From CAZOIA01 sp964579675 (GTDB taxonomy: Bacteria > Planctomycetota > Phycisphaerae > UBA1845 > PWPN01): a DNA stretch of 23,122 nucleotides. The stretch is taken from the NCBI GenBank assembly GCA_964579675.1, contig CAZOIA010000085.1, forward strand, positions 1 through 23,122, in the 5' to 3' direction. The notes beneath the pieces were generated by a model, which saw only the letters and a list, made by a program, of their open reading frames with translations, had not been told where the DNA came from and made no database searches. A program made the translations under genes and the position numbers. Shown here one piece after another: positions 22,847 through 23,122 of this stretch (its first letter is position 1; each line of letters starts with the position of its first letter).

Positions 22847-22870
22847 GCGGCTCGGGGCAGAGGCGCCTGG
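22628..22870 (+). repeat. Shared 3' module, copy 2
   Basis: Ungapped partner of 17944-18186 (226 of 243 identical), again including 24 bp after the stop codon. Unlike copy 1 it is not followed by the conserved leader block: the sequence after GCCTGG is unrelated. Confidence 0.9.
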
Positions 22871-22948
22871 ACTGACCGGGCGATTAATGCCTGGCAAGAG
22901 AGGATACAGAGGAGATAACAGTAAGGATCCGATAACAGGAGCGCGGGA

Positions 22949-23122
22949 ATGATGAGAAGGTCACTTGTTTGTGCGATCACGATCGGGGTTGTGACGTCAT
23001 GGGCACTGCCGGTTTTTGCCAGTGTGACGGCAACCATCACGGACGCCTACGGCGATCCCAACTCGGTGAGTGTCTTACCGGGATCGTTCTTCACCGTGGT
23101 TGTCGAGCTGGACACCACCGAA
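22949..23122 (+). CDS. Secreted protein, N-terminal fragment (cut by window edge)
   Basis: 58 codons visible. AGGAG at 22937-22941, 7 nt before the ATG at 22949 (a second ATG follows at once). Signal peptide MMRRSLVCAITIGVVTSWAL with cleavage near VFA-S. The mature start, SVTATITDAYGDPNSVSVLP then GSFFTVVVELDT, has the strand pattern of a secreted beta-sandwich; cohesin-like and other PEP-CTERM or Ig-type domains begin in this way. Too little is visible to choose. Lies 102 bp after the second giant gene on the same strand, so it may be in the same operon. Confidence 0.75.
   Translation, partial: MMRRSLVCAITIGVVTSWALPVFASVTATITDAYGDPNSVSVLPGSFFTVVVELDTTE

Overview
The window reads as a high-GC chromosome piece from a planctomycete, most likely of the Phycisphaerae type. 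The lineage call is an inference from family style, not a search. The signs are: a PEP-CTERM sorting tail (3632-4282); four secreted proteins ending in paired calcium-binding loops spaced by conserved Cys (DVDQxDF...FExCxSG); a giant secreted protein with nine DCNxNGxPDECD repeats; and a sugar-binding lipoprotein with an internal DTDGDGKID loop. No tRNA, rRNA, CRISPR array or prophage was seen.

Layout. (1) 1-2494, minus strand: a carbohydrate ABC importer, with a binding lipoprotein followed by a MalF/UgpA-type permease that runs off the window. (2) 2495-3631: non-coding, with short hairpin repeats and a promoter. (3) 3632-10109, plus strand: five secreted proteins. The first is Cys-rich with a PEP-CTERM tail. 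Three are related lectin-like-fold proteins with C-terminal dockerin-like EF-hand pairs. The fifth is a phosphodiester glycosidase (NAGPA family) carrying the same kind of EF-hand tail. A hairpin terminator and a 103-bp MITE-like element lie between the first and second. (4) 10110-13002, minus strand: a GIY-YIG domain protein, a vapBC toxin-antitoxin pair with an apparently leaderless promoter and a direct-repeat operator, and a LacI-family regulator. A dispersed repeat family is scattered between these genes. (5) 13551-23122, plus strand: a strong promoter candidate, a long leader, two very large secreted proteins (1404 and 1514 aa) and the start of a third secreted protein.

The most interesting part is region 5. 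The two giant genes share near-identical ends: leader, signal peptide, C-terminal dockerin-type module and about 24 bp beyond the stop. Their middles are unrelated (FN3/Ig-like repeats in one; a seven-blade FG-GAP propeller, two LamG domains and a seven-blade RCC1-like propeller in the other). This looks like a constant-end, variable-middle gene cassette. The leader also carries a 25-codon open frame that ends on the start codon of the big gene (ATGA overlap). Its differences between the two copies are all synonymous or conservative, although one copy lacks the start codon.

Functional picture (inference): the organism takes up sugars by ABC import and exports many proteins whose calcium-binding dockerin-like ends could dock them to a cell-surface or extracellular scaffold. 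No confirmed cohesin is visible. The truncated gene at the right edge has a sequence start that could belong to a cohesin or similar beta-sandwich and should be read on beyond the window.
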